From JAZFYD01 sp036443405 (lineage in GTDB: Bacteria; Planctomycetota; PLA2): a stretch of DNA of 57,078 bases. The notes beneath the pieces were generated by a model, which worked only from the letters and a program-made list of their open reading frames with translations, was not told the origin of the DNA and ran no database searches. Numbering within the stretch: position 1 is the first letter of the stretch; each line of letters begins with the position of its first letter. Location: contig JAZFYD010000011.1 of the NCBI GenBank assembly GCA_036443405.1, positions 1-57,078 on the forward strand, read 5' to 3'. The position numbers and the translations under genes were made by a program. Positions 16,838 through 25,430 of the stretch are shown here, piece by piece.

Positions 16838-18661
16838 CTAGCGCCCGCCGCCGACTACCGCGTCGTTGGCACGTTCGGTCTTGTACTCACGACGCCAGCG
16901 GGATCCGAAACGCCACATGGGGGCCGCGAAGCGGTGGAACGCGTTCTTGCGAATGATCCACTCGTGCAACACCAATGCGTCGAGATCGGTGGAGCAGAAG
17001 CACTCCATGGCATCCGCCGGCGTCTCGACGATCGGCTCGCCGCGCACGTTGAACGACGTGTTGATCAGGACACCGACGCCGGTCTTTTCGAAAAACGCCG
17101 CCAGGAGCCCGTAGAAAAACGGATTGCTCTCCTCGGTCACCGTCTGCACGCGGGCCGTGCCGTCGATGTGCACGACCGCCGGGATCTTCTCGCGCGCCGC
17201 CGGCTTCACACTCTTCGCGAGCAGCATGTACGGGGACTCGGCTTCGCCCTCGAAATAGTGCGAAGCCAATTCGGCCAACACCGCGGGAGCAAACGGCCGG
17301 AACGCCTGTCGGTGTTTCACCTTCGCGTTGAGCCGGTCCTTCATCTTCGGATCACGCGGATCCGCGAGGATGCTGCGGTTACCGAGCGCGCGCGGTCCGA
17401 ATTCCGACGCACCCTGGAACCACCCGATGGTCGCGCCGCCGGCGAGCAAGTCGGCCGTCTCGCGAAGCACCTGGTCGCTCTTTTGGCGTCGCGTGCCGGT
17501 CCTCACGAAGAAACCGCGGAACGCATCCTGCACGTCGGCGTCCGCATAGTGCCGGCCCAGATACGGGTGGCCCATCACAAACGTCCGGGCGCGTTTTTTC
17601 ACCGCGAGGTGGCCGTAGTACGCGCAACCGATCGCGACTCCGTCATCGCCCGCCGCGGGTTGGATGAACACGTTTTCGAACGGGCCCTCCTCCACGAGGC
17701 GGCCGTTCGCGACGCAGTTGAGCGCCACGCCGCCTGCCAGCACGAGGTTCTTCTCGCCGGTCTGTTCGTGCAGACGGCGCGCGCGAGCGAGCAGCGTCTC
17801 CTCCGTGTCCTTCTGCACGCGCCAGCTGAGATCCTCCCAGCCGCGGCGGCTCGCGCTGCGTTCCCACGCCTTGTCGCCCTTGCGCTCGAACGGTGCGCGC
17901 AACGACTCGGGCCAAGAATGAACGTTCAGCCCGCCGTCTTCCGCTTCAAACAACGGCGACAGAGTTTCCCGGCCGTACGGCGCGAGCCCCATGATCTCGC
18001 CACACTTGTTCCAGTGCCCGAAAACGTAGGTCGACGCGCGCGAGTAGATGGCGCCCATGCCGGGAAGAAAGATGAACTCGTCCCCGAGCGCCGACTTCGC
18101 CGGCCCCATGTAGACCTTCTCGATCGTCTCCAGACTCGTGCCGTCGAACCGATAGAACGACTCCGACTCCCTCGCGAACGGATGCGGCGCCTCCACGCCC
18201 TCCGGGGCGTCCAAGACGTCGCAAGCATGGCTGCCGATCCCATCGACCACCATGACCGCGCCGCGATCGAACGGGGAAACCGCGAACGCGCTGTACGCAT
18301 GTGCGAGATGGTGCGAGCACGTGACGAGCCGCGGATCGTCCGAAAGAAAGATCCCGGATTCCTGCGCCCGAAGCCGCTCCGGAACGGTCAGATGGTAGGG
18401 GTCATGCACGGACGCAAGCCGCTCCTCCATCTCCGGAACCGGCAACAGATAGCAGTTGCGCACGATCACCTCGATGTCCGCGAGGGTGATGCCGCCGGCC
18501 TCGAGGCAGTAATCCACCACCTCCTGCACGAAACCGGCGTCCTGCTTCTTGCGCGTCAACCGCTCCTTGGAGATGCCGGCGACGATCTCCCCGTTCCTGA
18601 GGAGGCACGCGGACACGTCGTGGTCGTAGCAGTTGAGCCCCAAGATGTACGAATCGGACAT
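16838..18661 (-). CDS. NodU/CmcH-family carbamoyltransferase
   Basis: Transfers a carbamoyl group from carbamoyl phosphate, through a carbamoyl-adenylate intermediate, to a hydroxyl of a sugar or small molecule. The 607-residue protein has the N-terminal Kae1-like domain (LGLNCYDHDVSACLL, THHLAH-type motif CSHHLAHAYSAF, MVVDGIGSH, LAGGVALNCVANG) and the C-terminal YrdC-like domain (GASEFGPRALGNRSILADPR, LNAKVKHRQAFRPFAPAVL, INTSFNVRGEPIVETP). Both halves are complete, so it should be active. It stands alone without glycosyltransferase or antibiotic-type genes, so the acceptor is unknown; surface polysaccharide or a small secondary metabolite are the usual targets. Confidence 0.93.
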   Translation of the reverse strand: MSDSYILGLNCYDHDVSACLLRNGEIVAGISKERLTRKKQDAGFVQEVVDYCLEAGGITLADIEVIVRNCYLLPVPEMEERLASVHDPYHLTVPERLRAQESGIFLSDDPRLVTCSHHLAHAYSAFAVSPFDRGAVMVVDGIGSHACDVLDAPEGVEAPHPFARESESFYRFDGTSLETIEKVYMGPAKSALGDEFIFLPGMGAIYSRASTYVFGHWNKCGEIMGLAPYGRETLSPLFEAEDGGLNVHSWPESLRAPFERKGDKAWERSASRRGWEDLSWRVQKDTEETLLARARRLHEQTGEKNLVLAGGVALNCVANGRLVEEGPFENVFIQPAAGDDGVAIGCAYYGHLAVKKRARTFVMGHPYLGRHYADADVQDAFRGFFVRTGTRRQKSDQVLRETADLLAGGATIGWFQGASEFGPRALGNRSILADPRDPKMKDRLNAKVKHRQAFRPFAPAVLAELASHYFEGEAESPYMLLAKSVKPAAREKIPAVVHIDGTARVQTVTEESNPFFYGLLAAFFEKTGVGVLINTSFNVRGEPIVETPADAMECFCSTDLDALVLHEWIIRKNAFHRFAAPMWRFGSRWRREYKTERANDAVVGGGR

Positions 18662-18760
18662 CGCGCGCCGGTTCTACCCGATCGGCGCGGGTTGGGGAAC
18701 CGAGCGCCACGCAAACGCGCGGTGCGGCCGGCGGGAAGGGAACGGGTAGGATAATCTGCC

Positions 18761-20437
18761 ATGATTCGCCGCCGTCTCGTGCTCATGGTTCTGCTCATGT
18801 CGGCGCTGCTGTCCGCAGACGGCGCACGTGACTACAAGGACGCGCTCAAGCGGTGGAAGAAGACGGACAAGCACTTCTGGCAGGAGTTCAAGACCGACTG
18901 GAAAAATGCCTACCTGACGCTGCGCGATCCGCTCGAGAAAGCGCAGGCCAAACCGAAGGAGAACAAGGACGCGGTCCGCGACTACTCGGACATCGAAGCG
19001 CTCTACAAGGCCTACGAGGAAGCTGAAAAAGAACGCGGTGCAGCGGCGGCAGCCTACGCATCGTCCGGCGAAGCGAAGGCGCTCGAAACGCTGTTCAAGG
19101 AACTCCTCGACCTCGGCAAGGCCGTCAACAAACTCGAGAAGGAACTCGACGACGGGAAGCCGAACCGCGGACGCTACATCTTCGACCAAAGCGTCGGCAT
19201 CCGGCGACACGCGCTCGGCGTGCGGCAAACCATGCTGCCGAAAGCCATCGCTCAGGCCCCGGGCGCGGCGGAGTTTCTCGCCGGTGCCGGTTGGGCGCAG
19301 GCGGCCAAGAAGGACGGCAAGGCGTCGATCGTCCGGCGCGTCGGCGTGATCGACGCGATCGCCGCACTCCCGACGGATCAGCGCGCGGCGGCCAAGACGC
19401 GTCTCCTCGAGACGTTGAAGGCGCCGCAGTCTTCGCTGCGCGTGGCGGCGGTGGATGCGCTCGCGGCTTGGGAAGGCGCCGGCGTCGAACCGTTGCTCGA
19501 AGCACTCTCGGACCAAAACCCCATCGTGCGCCGGGCGACGCTCGAGGTCGCGCGCGACCCGCGTTTCATCAAGCCGGTGCTGGGCACGCTGGCGGACGCC
19601 GAAGGACTCGAACGGGCTGAGCACCTAGCGGTGCTGCACCGGTTGACCAAACAGAAGTTCGGTACCGACATGGCGGCGTGGAAGGAGTGGTACGAAGCCT
19701 ACGCCGACGAGATCGAAGCGGGAAAATTCGATGTCGAGAGCGTCGAGGAGCAGGAGGTCGAGAAGGGCGCGGAGCCCGAAACGATCTCGTTTTTCGGCGT
19801 CAGGACGATGAGCCACCGCATCGGGTTCGCGCTCGAGGCGTCGTTCATGCTCGAGATCCCCGCCGAGGTCGAATTCCAGCGCACCCGCTACATCTACGAC
19901 TGGTATGGATCGAATCCGTCATGGCGCAAAGGCCATCCGAGCCACCAGATGGCGCTGTTCGACCAGTTGCAGCGAACCCTCGGCGGCTGGCCTCCGGAGG
20001 CGTCCTTCACGCTGTCGCTGTTGCACCAGAACTTCCAGGTCACGAGCTTCGGCGAGAAAAAGCCGCTGGGCGGGAAAGTGCGCGACATCAAGGACGTGCT
20101 CAAGAAGATCGAGAAACTGCGCGGCAACGGGTGGTGCTCGCAATACGAGGGGATCAAGGAGGCGATGCGCATCGGGCGGATGCCGAAGGGCGCGATCGAC
20201 TTTCCGAACCCGCACACCGACACGATCTTCTTGTGGGGTGTCGGCGGCCCGCGCGGAGGGCGGTTCATGTGGTTCAAGGCCGCTGCGGATGCGGTCGCGC
20301 GCCTCAATCGATTTCGCCGCGTGCGCATCCACGCTCTGCGCATCGGTTACGAACAGGAAACCGGGGCCGCGTTGATGGAAGCGATCGCGAAGCGGACCGG
20401 CGGCACCTACGTCTGGCTCAAAGAGCCCCCGGCCTAG
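18761..20437 (+). CDS. Exported HEAT-repeat protein with a MIDAS-less VWA-like C-terminal domain
   Basis: The 558-residue product has a short signal peptide (IRRRLVLMVLLMSALLSADG), a charged helical region (25-130), HEAT-like repeats (about 185-300; for example SLRVAAVDALAAWEGAGVEP), and a tryptophan-rich linker AAWKEWYEAYADEI. The C-terminal third matches the order of a VWA domain in this type of protein, but the metal-site DxSxS strand is replaced by RIGFALEASFML (about 353-364). Later VWA-like strands (DTIFLWGVGG, RIHALRIG, RTGGTYVWL) are intact. I infer a periplasmic or surface scaffold whose VWA fold has lost metal binding. It overlaps the convergent STAS gene by 4 nt. Confidence 0.8.
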   Translation: MIRRRLVLMVLLMSALLSADGARDYKDALKRWKKTDKHFWQEFKTDWKNAYLTLRDPLEKAQAKPKENKDAVRDYSDIEALYKAYEEAEKERGAAAAAYASSGEAKALETLFKELLDLGKAVNKLEKELDDGKPNRGRYIFDQSVGIRRHALGVRQTMLPKAIAQAPGAAEFLAGAGWAQAAKKDGKASIVRRVGVIDAIAALPTDQRAAAKTRLLETLKAPQSSLRVAAVDALAAWEGAGVEPLLEALSDQNPIVRRATLEVARDPRFIKPVLGTLADAEGLERAEHLAVLHRLTKQKFGTDMAAWKEWYEAYADEIEAGKFDVESVEEQEVEKGAEPETISFFGVRTMSHRIGFALEASFMLEIPAEVEFQRTRYIYDWYGSNPSWRKGHPSHQMALFDQLQRTLGGWPPEASFTLSLLHQNFQVTSFGEKKPLGGKVRDIKDVLKKIEKLRGNGWCSQYEGIKEAMRIGRMPKGAIDFPNPHTDTIFLWGVGGPRGGRFMWFKAAADAVARLNRFRRVRIHALRIGYEQETGAALMEAIAKRTGGTYVWLKEPPA

Positions 20438-20766
20438 CGGAGCGTTTCGAGAAACGGCAGCGTGGAACTGTCGATGCGGCTAACCGCAGCGCGCTCGGCC
20501 GCGCCTTTGAGCGCCGGCTGCGGCGTCTCGAGAAGAGACAACTCGACACCGTGCGGCGCGACCTCAGACGACAGACGTTCCAGGACATCGACACCCGTGT
20601 CGTCTTCCATCTCACAGGCGGAGAGGTCGAGGATGCAGCGGCTCAGGCCCCGCACACGGCGGTCGTGGTACTCGAGCACGAGGTTTTTTGCCGAGTAGGA
20701 GTCGAGGGCGCCTACAAGCGACAGGTAGAGAGTGCTCTGGTCGGGCGTGACGTAGCTGGTGATCAT
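20434..20766 (-). CDS. STAS domain protein (anti-sigma factor antagonist-like)
   Basis: A 110-residue stand-alone STAS protein. It has the beta-alpha pattern of SpoIIAA/RsbV-type antagonists: an N-terminal strand (STLYLSLVGALDSYSA), the phosphorylation loop CILDLSACEMEDDTGVDVL at about 44-62, then SEVAPHGVELSLLETP. In RsbV proteins the loop reads D-S-S-G or D-T-S-G with a phosphorylatable Ser; here it is DDTGV, so Thr57 is the only candidate acceptor. No anti-sigma kinase or phosphatase is nearby. The ATG at 20766 fits the domain start. It lies downstream of the CHAT-like gene on the same strand, 122 nt away. Confidence 0.85.
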   Translation of the reverse strand: MITSYVTPDQSTLYLSLVGALDSYSAKNLVLEYHDRRVRGLSRCILDLSACEMEDDTGVDVLERLSSEVAPHGVELSLLETPQPALKGAAERAAVSRIDSSTLPFLETLR

Positions 20767-20888
20767 GTTTGTTCAGTTCCCTCGACTTTCCCGGTCGAGC
20801 ACCAGCGTTAGGGCAACCTCCGTGCCATGGCTTCCGCGGAGACCACCCCTGCGCGGAGCACCGTTTCATTCGGTGTCAGCGCGCGCGC

Positions 20889-23849
20889 TCAGTCGGGCAG
20901 GCCGTAGCAGAAAAAGCCCGCCCAGTTCGCGGGGTCCGCCGTCTCGGCGGCCGCCCTGAGCTTTTTTTGCGCCGCGAACAGTCGCGCCGGAAGCTCGCGC
21001 GCCTCGCCTTCGAACAGGGGCTTCCAAAAGGCCTTCGGCTTCTCGTCGGACGTTGAAAACAACGCGAACGTCGGCCCGCGCAGTGACACCGCCTCGGCCA
21101 GCGCCATCCGCTGCGCCGCCCGGCCCATCTCCCGGCCTTTCGGCATCAAGAACAGCGTCGCGCCCACACCTTCGCTCGCGCTGCGCGGCAACATCTCGTA
21201 GGCCTGGGTTTTCCCGGAGAGCATGCTCAGCGAACCCGAGGGTGCGGCGTCCCTTTGTCGCCAGCGCACGAGCCCGCCCACCGACGGCATGTAATAGATG
21301 TCGAAACGGTCGAACGCGATGCCACCATCGAACGGGGCAAGCGCAAACGGACGCGCCGCCCACCCACCGTCGGGTACGACGATCAGCCGTTTGACGCCGT
21401 CGAGCGCACCTGCGAGACCCTTCAACGGGTCGTCCTTGTCGAGTGCCGACAACGCCGCGGCCGTCTTCGTCACGAACAACCGCACGTGTGCGAACTGATC
21501 CTGGCGCAGGACCAACAAAGCCTCGTTCGGTTTGAGCGCGGCTTGCACATCCGCGAGGCTCGCGCGTTGCGGGAACGCGAGACGCGCCGCGTCCGGTTCA
21601 GACCCCTGAACGTAGTCGACAAGCGCAGTCCACGCGCTCTTGGTCTCGCAGTCCGCGATTCCGAGCGAACGCACTTCGAACAACGCGGCGCGCATGTTCC
21701 GATAGTTGGCGTGAATCTCAGTGGAAAGCATCGCGAGAAGCGCGGCGTCGCGTCCGCGGAGCGCCACCAGCGTCTCGGCCGAACGCAACCGCTGCAGGTA
21801 ATGAAGCGCTGTCGCCGCGTGCTGTGCCGCGTCGCCCCGCGCATCGAGCAGCGCTACGAGCCCGAGGCTCGGTGCAATCCAGGGATTTTCGCCCTCCAAG
21901 GCCGCCCGCGCATCGCCCGCATCGTCGCGGCGCGAGTCGAGCAGCGCGAGCGCCTGTTCCACCGAATAGAGCGCGGTGCCCGGTTCGATGCGCGCGTGAT
22001 TCGTCCAGGCGATGGCCCCGTTCAGCGCGTCCCCTTCACGCTTCGCCAATTCGATCGCAGCGCGATTCTGATCCAGCGCCTCCATCGGCTCCTTGTTGTA
22101 GGCGTGATAGAGCGCAAGCGCGGAGAGCGCCGCAGCCTCGAGCCCACGGTCCGCCACCGCCCGCGCGGCCTTCAGCGCGAACTGGATCTGTTCCAGCGCC
22201 GCCTTCCCGCGTTTGAGTTGCACCATGCACAACCCGGCGCGGAGCGCGTACCGCCCCGCCTCGCTACCGAGGGCGCGCCCGACCTGCCGTGCTCGGACGG
22301 ACGCGCGCTCGAAATGCTCGGTCGCGTTTTCAAGGTCGCGATGCAGCAGATAGAGGTCGCCGAGCAGGTAGTCGGTGCCGACAAGGCCGCCATAGTCCGC
22401 CGCCGTGTCGAACAGCTTGCGGGCCTTGCGCGCGTGCTCCAGCGCCACGTCCAGCCGGCCGGCTCGGCGTTCCAGAAGCGCAAGCCCCCGCAGCGCTCGG
22501 GCCGCCTGTCGCGCATCCTTCGATTCGGCGAGTGCGCTGTACGCCTCACGCGCCGCGGCGTCGCGATTCGAATCGCGGAGCATGTTGGCCCAGACCAACT
22601 CCGCTTCAAGGACGACCGGCTGCTCGGCGCGCAGCTTCTTGAGCAACACCGACGCGGCACCGTAATCCAACCGCAGCATGTGCAACTGCGCGAACTCTAA
22701 TGACAGCGCGCGCTGCCGCGCGTCGGACGCCTCCGCGGCCAGCGCCTTCTCATACGCCTCGACCGCCGTCATCAGGCTGCCTTGACGCATGAGCGCCCGG
22801 GCGCGCAACGCCAACAGCTCGGGTCCCAACGCCGGCGCCATCGACTGCAGTGCTTCGACGCCGGCCAAGACGTCCTGGTAGCGCCCGAGCCCCATCAGCG
22901 CGAGCACGCGGTTGAACCGCGCACGCACGCTCTCTTTGCGACCGGCCTCGCCGCCGATTTCCTCGAACTGCTTGATCGCGGCGTCGGCGGATCGCAAGGC
23001 TGCCTGCGGCTTGCCCTCCTCGTGATAGGTGGTGCCGATCATCGCGGTGATCTTCGCGACGTTGAGCTTGGCCCCGCTCTTCTCGGCGATCTCGCGCGCC
23101 TTCAGGAGATCCTCGCGCGCTTCCTCGAAGAGCTTGCGGTTTTGATAGATGCGGGAGCGCGTGACATGCAGCGACATCAGCTTGGAGTTCAGCCCGAGCA
23201 ACCCGGAGAGGACGATCCGGCGCGAGAGCGATTCGTTCGCCGCCTTGCCGTTGCGCGCCGAGAGCGCCGATGCGTACGCCTGATCCTGCATCTTCAGTTC
23301 GAAGCGCAGCCATCCGATGCGCTCGGCGCGCTTCGCGGCCTTCTGCCAACCGTCCAGGGCGAGATCGTGCCGGCCGTCGATCGCATCGACCTGCGCGCGC
23401 AGCGCGGCCTCGTTGACCGCGACCACCGTGTCCTCGGGCCACGGGTCGAGCCGCTGCAATTGGGTCATGGCCTCCTCGAACCGGCGCGCGGAAATCGCGT
23501 GCTGCGCCGCTGCGATGGCCGCCCAATGGTCCTTGGTCGCGCGGGCCCCGGCACGCGCCGCCTTCAGGAAACGCGCGAGACCCGGCCCGTCCGGCGCGCC
23601 CGCCCGAAGCGTCGCGAGCTCCTTTGCGACATCCATCTGCGAAGCCAGCACGAGGCGATCCAGGACAACCGTGTAGGCGATCTCGTTCGCGGGCTTCGAG
23701 GCCAGGCGCGCGGCACGGACGGCGTGTCCGGACCGAAACGCCTCGGCAAACTCCGCCGCAAGCTGCTCCTCGGCGGTCGGCGGACGCGGCTCCGCGCCGG
23801 CCGAACCAGCCGCGACAAGAAGCGCCAAGAGCGTCAGGAACCCGCGCAT
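20889..23849 (-). CDS. Exported TPR protein with C-terminal CHAT-like domain lacking the catalytic segment
   Basis: About 986 residues. A signal peptide (MRGFLTLLALLVAAGSAGAEP) is followed by a long series of TPR-like helix pairs (about 60-720) and a CHAT-type end: ALKPNEALLVLRQDQFAHVRLFVT, KRLIVVPDGGWAARPFALAPF, YYMPSVGGLVRWR, and DPANWAGFFCYGLPD at the C-terminus. CHAT proteases need a His (usually in a THG motif) and a Cys (SACxT); that whole segment is missing between RSASEGVGATLFL and RGPTFALFSTSDE. I infer a non-peptidase binding or scaffold version located outside the cytoplasm. The ATG at 23849 gives the cleanest signal peptide; a GTG at 23855 is possible. Confidence 0.85.
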   Translation of the reverse strand: MRGFLTLLALLVAAGSAGAEPRPPTAEEQLAAEFAEAFRSGHAVRAARLASKPANEIAYTVVLDRLVLASQMDVAKELATLRAGAPDGPGLARFLKAARAGARATKDHWAAIAAAQHAISARRFEEAMTQLQRLDPWPEDTVVAVNEAALRAQVDAIDGRHDLALDGWQKAAKRAERIGWLRFELKMQDQAYASALSARNGKAANESLSRRIVLSGLLGLNSKLMSLHVTRSRIYQNRKLFEEAREDLLKAREIAEKSGAKLNVAKITAMIGTTYHEEGKPQAALRSADAAIKQFEEIGGEAGRKESVRARFNRVLALMGLGRYQDVLAGVEALQSMAPALGPELLALRARALMRQGSLMTAVEAYEKALAAEASDARQRALSLEFAQLHMLRLDYGAASVLLKKLRAEQPVVLEAELVWANMLRDSNRDAAAREAYSALAESKDARQAARALRGLALLERRAGRLDVALEHARKARKLFDTAADYGGLVGTDYLLGDLYLLHRDLENATEHFERASVRARQVGRALGSEAGRYALRAGLCMVQLKRGKAALEQIQFALKAARAVADRGLEAAALSALALYHAYNKEPMEALDQNRAAIELAKREGDALNGAIAWTNHARIEPGTALYSVEQALALLDSRRDDAGDARAALEGENPWIAPSLGLVALLDARGDAAQHAATALHYLQRLRSAETLVALRGRDAALLAMLSTEIHANYRNMRAALFEVRSLGIADCETKSAWTALVDYVQGSEPDAARLAFPQRASLADVQAALKPNEALLVLRQDQFAHVRLFVTKTAAALSALDKDDPLKGLAGALDGVKRLIVVPDGGWAARPFALAPFDGGIAFDRFDIYYMPSVGGLVRWRQRDAAPSGSLSMLSGKTQAYEMLPRSASEGVGATLFLMPKGREMGRAAQRMALAEAVSLRGPTFALFSTSDEKPKAFWKPLFEGEARELPARLFAAQKKLRAAAETADPANWAGFFCYGLPD

Positions 23850-23871
23850 CGCCACATCTTAGTCGGCGACG

Positions 23872-25416
23872 TCAGCGCGCGAGCGCCACGGCCTGCCCAT
23901 CGATGCCCGCGGCAGGCGTGACGCCGAGCCACGCGGCCATCGTCGGCGCCACGTCGATCGACCGGATCTTCCGGGAGCCCGTGCCGGACCCGATCCCCGC
24001 GCCGAAAAAGATCACGGGGATGTTGCGGTCGTGGTCGTACGGACTGCCGTGCGTCGTGCCGGAGCGGTACCCCGAGATGATCACACCGGGATGCGGCACG
24101 AAGTAGAGGTCCGCGCTGCGCTCCGGATCCACCGAGTGCCGCAGCAGGGAAAGCACGGGGTCGGACGTTTCCGAGCCCTCCAGATCCTCCTTCAGATACA
24201 CCGATGCGATGTGCGGCGACGCGAGCAGGCTTTTTTTCGCGGCGGCGAGGATCGCGCTCGGATCGACACCCTTTTTCGCAGCGAGCGCATGGTCCACGAG
24301 CAGGCTCGAACGGTTCGCCAGCAACCACTTCCCGTCGCCGACCGCGTTGCGCACCGCCGTGGCGACGCGCGCGTGGAACTGCATCGCGGAAACGCGCTTG
24401 ACCTTCAGAAGCGGCAGTACGCCGTGGTCCGCGCCGACAGCCATTCGGTACTTGCACCGTTTGTCGAGCATCGCGAGGAATCGCCCGAGCTCCCGGTCGA
24501 GGCGCATCAACGTGTCGCGCACCTCCTGGCTGAACGGCCCCCAACGATGGCCGGTCGTGTCGACCGCGGACAGCGAAACGCACAGCAGGTCCGGCGCGCC
24601 GTCGGTGCCGAGGTCGTGCTCGTTGATCGCGCGCTCCGCGATCTTCAAGGTCAGGTCGTCGATGAACGGCGAGTAGTAGACGAACCTGGCTCGCTTCGCG
24701 CGGCCGGCCGGAACCGGATGCGGCGTCGTGGAGGCATACGTCTGATCCTCGCCGGGGCGCTCGTCGGCTTCGGCCAGGGGCGAGACCGTGTAGGTCCACT
24801 GAGCGGGCAGGCGTTGGAACCAACCCTTGCTGAGTTCGGCGAGCCACGCCGGCGGAGCCGATCGCGCGTAGTGGCGGCTCGTCGTGAACCGGCCGGCGCG
24901 TTTTGAGTACCAGTAGACGCCGTCGGCGTCCCGGCCGCCCATCAGCACCGCGGCGCGGTCCTTGGCGGACACGCTCACGACACGCGAGCGTGGGTTCGCC
25001 GCCTTCATCCAATCGCCCAGCGTGCTTCTGCGCTGCAACGCCGGACCGCGTCCCTTGCGCGAGTCGCCATAGACGAACGCGCCCTTCTGCTCGACGCAGT
25101 ACACCGGGGCGCCGGTTTTCGGATCGAGCCACTGATTGGACGAGATTCCCGTCTTCGACGGGTGACACCCCGTCGCGAGGGCCGAGTGGCCCGGACCGGT
25201 CTCGGTGGCGGCGTGGGCCTGCTCTCCCGCGAACACGACACCGTCTTCGAGCAGGCGCTTCAGCCCGCCGGTGTACTCCGTGCGGTAGCGCTGCAACACG
25301 TCGGGCCGGAGCTGATCGACCGTCAGCAGAACCAGCAGCGCGGGCGGTTTGTCGTCGGCGCGGGCGGGCGCCGCCAAGAACGCCGCGAGTAGGAGAGCGA
25401 AGGTAAATCGATGCAT
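23872..25416 (-). CDS. PafA-like alkaline phosphatase family protein, exported
   Basis: Periplasmic metal-dependent phosphomonoesterase of the alkaline phosphatase superfamily. From the ATG at 25416: a signal peptide (MHRFTFALLLAAFLAAPARA), the first metal Asp in LLTVDQLRPDV (Asp34), the Thr-nucleophile region ATETGPGHSALATG (70-83) with HPSKTGISSNQW after it, later LCVSLSAVDTTGHRWGP (metal Asp and His) and the C-terminal ADHGVLPL. This order fits PafA/PhoK-type enzymes rather than PhoA. A GTG at 25434 overlaps the upstream TGA (GTGA), so a start there with translational coupling is the alternative; both encode the same signal peptide core. It is in an operon with the hydrolase-PDZ gene. Confidence 0.9.
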   Translation of the reverse strand: MHRFTFALLLAAFLAAPARADDKPPALLVLLTVDQLRPDVLQRYRTEYTGGLKRLLEDGVVFAGEQAHAATETGPGHSALATGCHPSKTGISSNQWLDPKTGAPVYCVEQKGAFVYGDSRKGRGPALQRRSTLGDWMKAANPRSRVVSVSAKDRAAVLMGGRDADGVYWYSKRAGRFTTSRHYARSAPPAWLAELSKGWFQRLPAQWTYTVSPLAEADERPGEDQTYASTTPHPVPAGRAKRARFVYYSPFIDDLTLKIAERAINEHDLGTDGAPDLLCVSLSAVDTTGHRWGPFSQEVRDTLMRLDRELGRFLAMLDKRCKYRMAVGADHGVLPLLKVKRVSAMQFHARVATAVRNAVGDGKWLLANRSSLLVDHALAAKKGVDPSAILAAAKKSLLASPHIASVYLKEDLEGSETSDPVLSLLRHSVDPERSADLYFVPHPGVIISGYRSGTTHGSPYDHDRNIPVIFFGAGIGSGTGSRKIRSIDVAPTMAAWLGVTPAAGIDGQAVALAR

Positions 25417-25430
25417 GGTTATCAAAACCG

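Noticed and set aside
16811..18754. A long open frame antisense to the carbamoyltransferase
   Set aside because: It is shadow sequence: the opposite strand encodes complete Kae1-like and YrdC-like domains.
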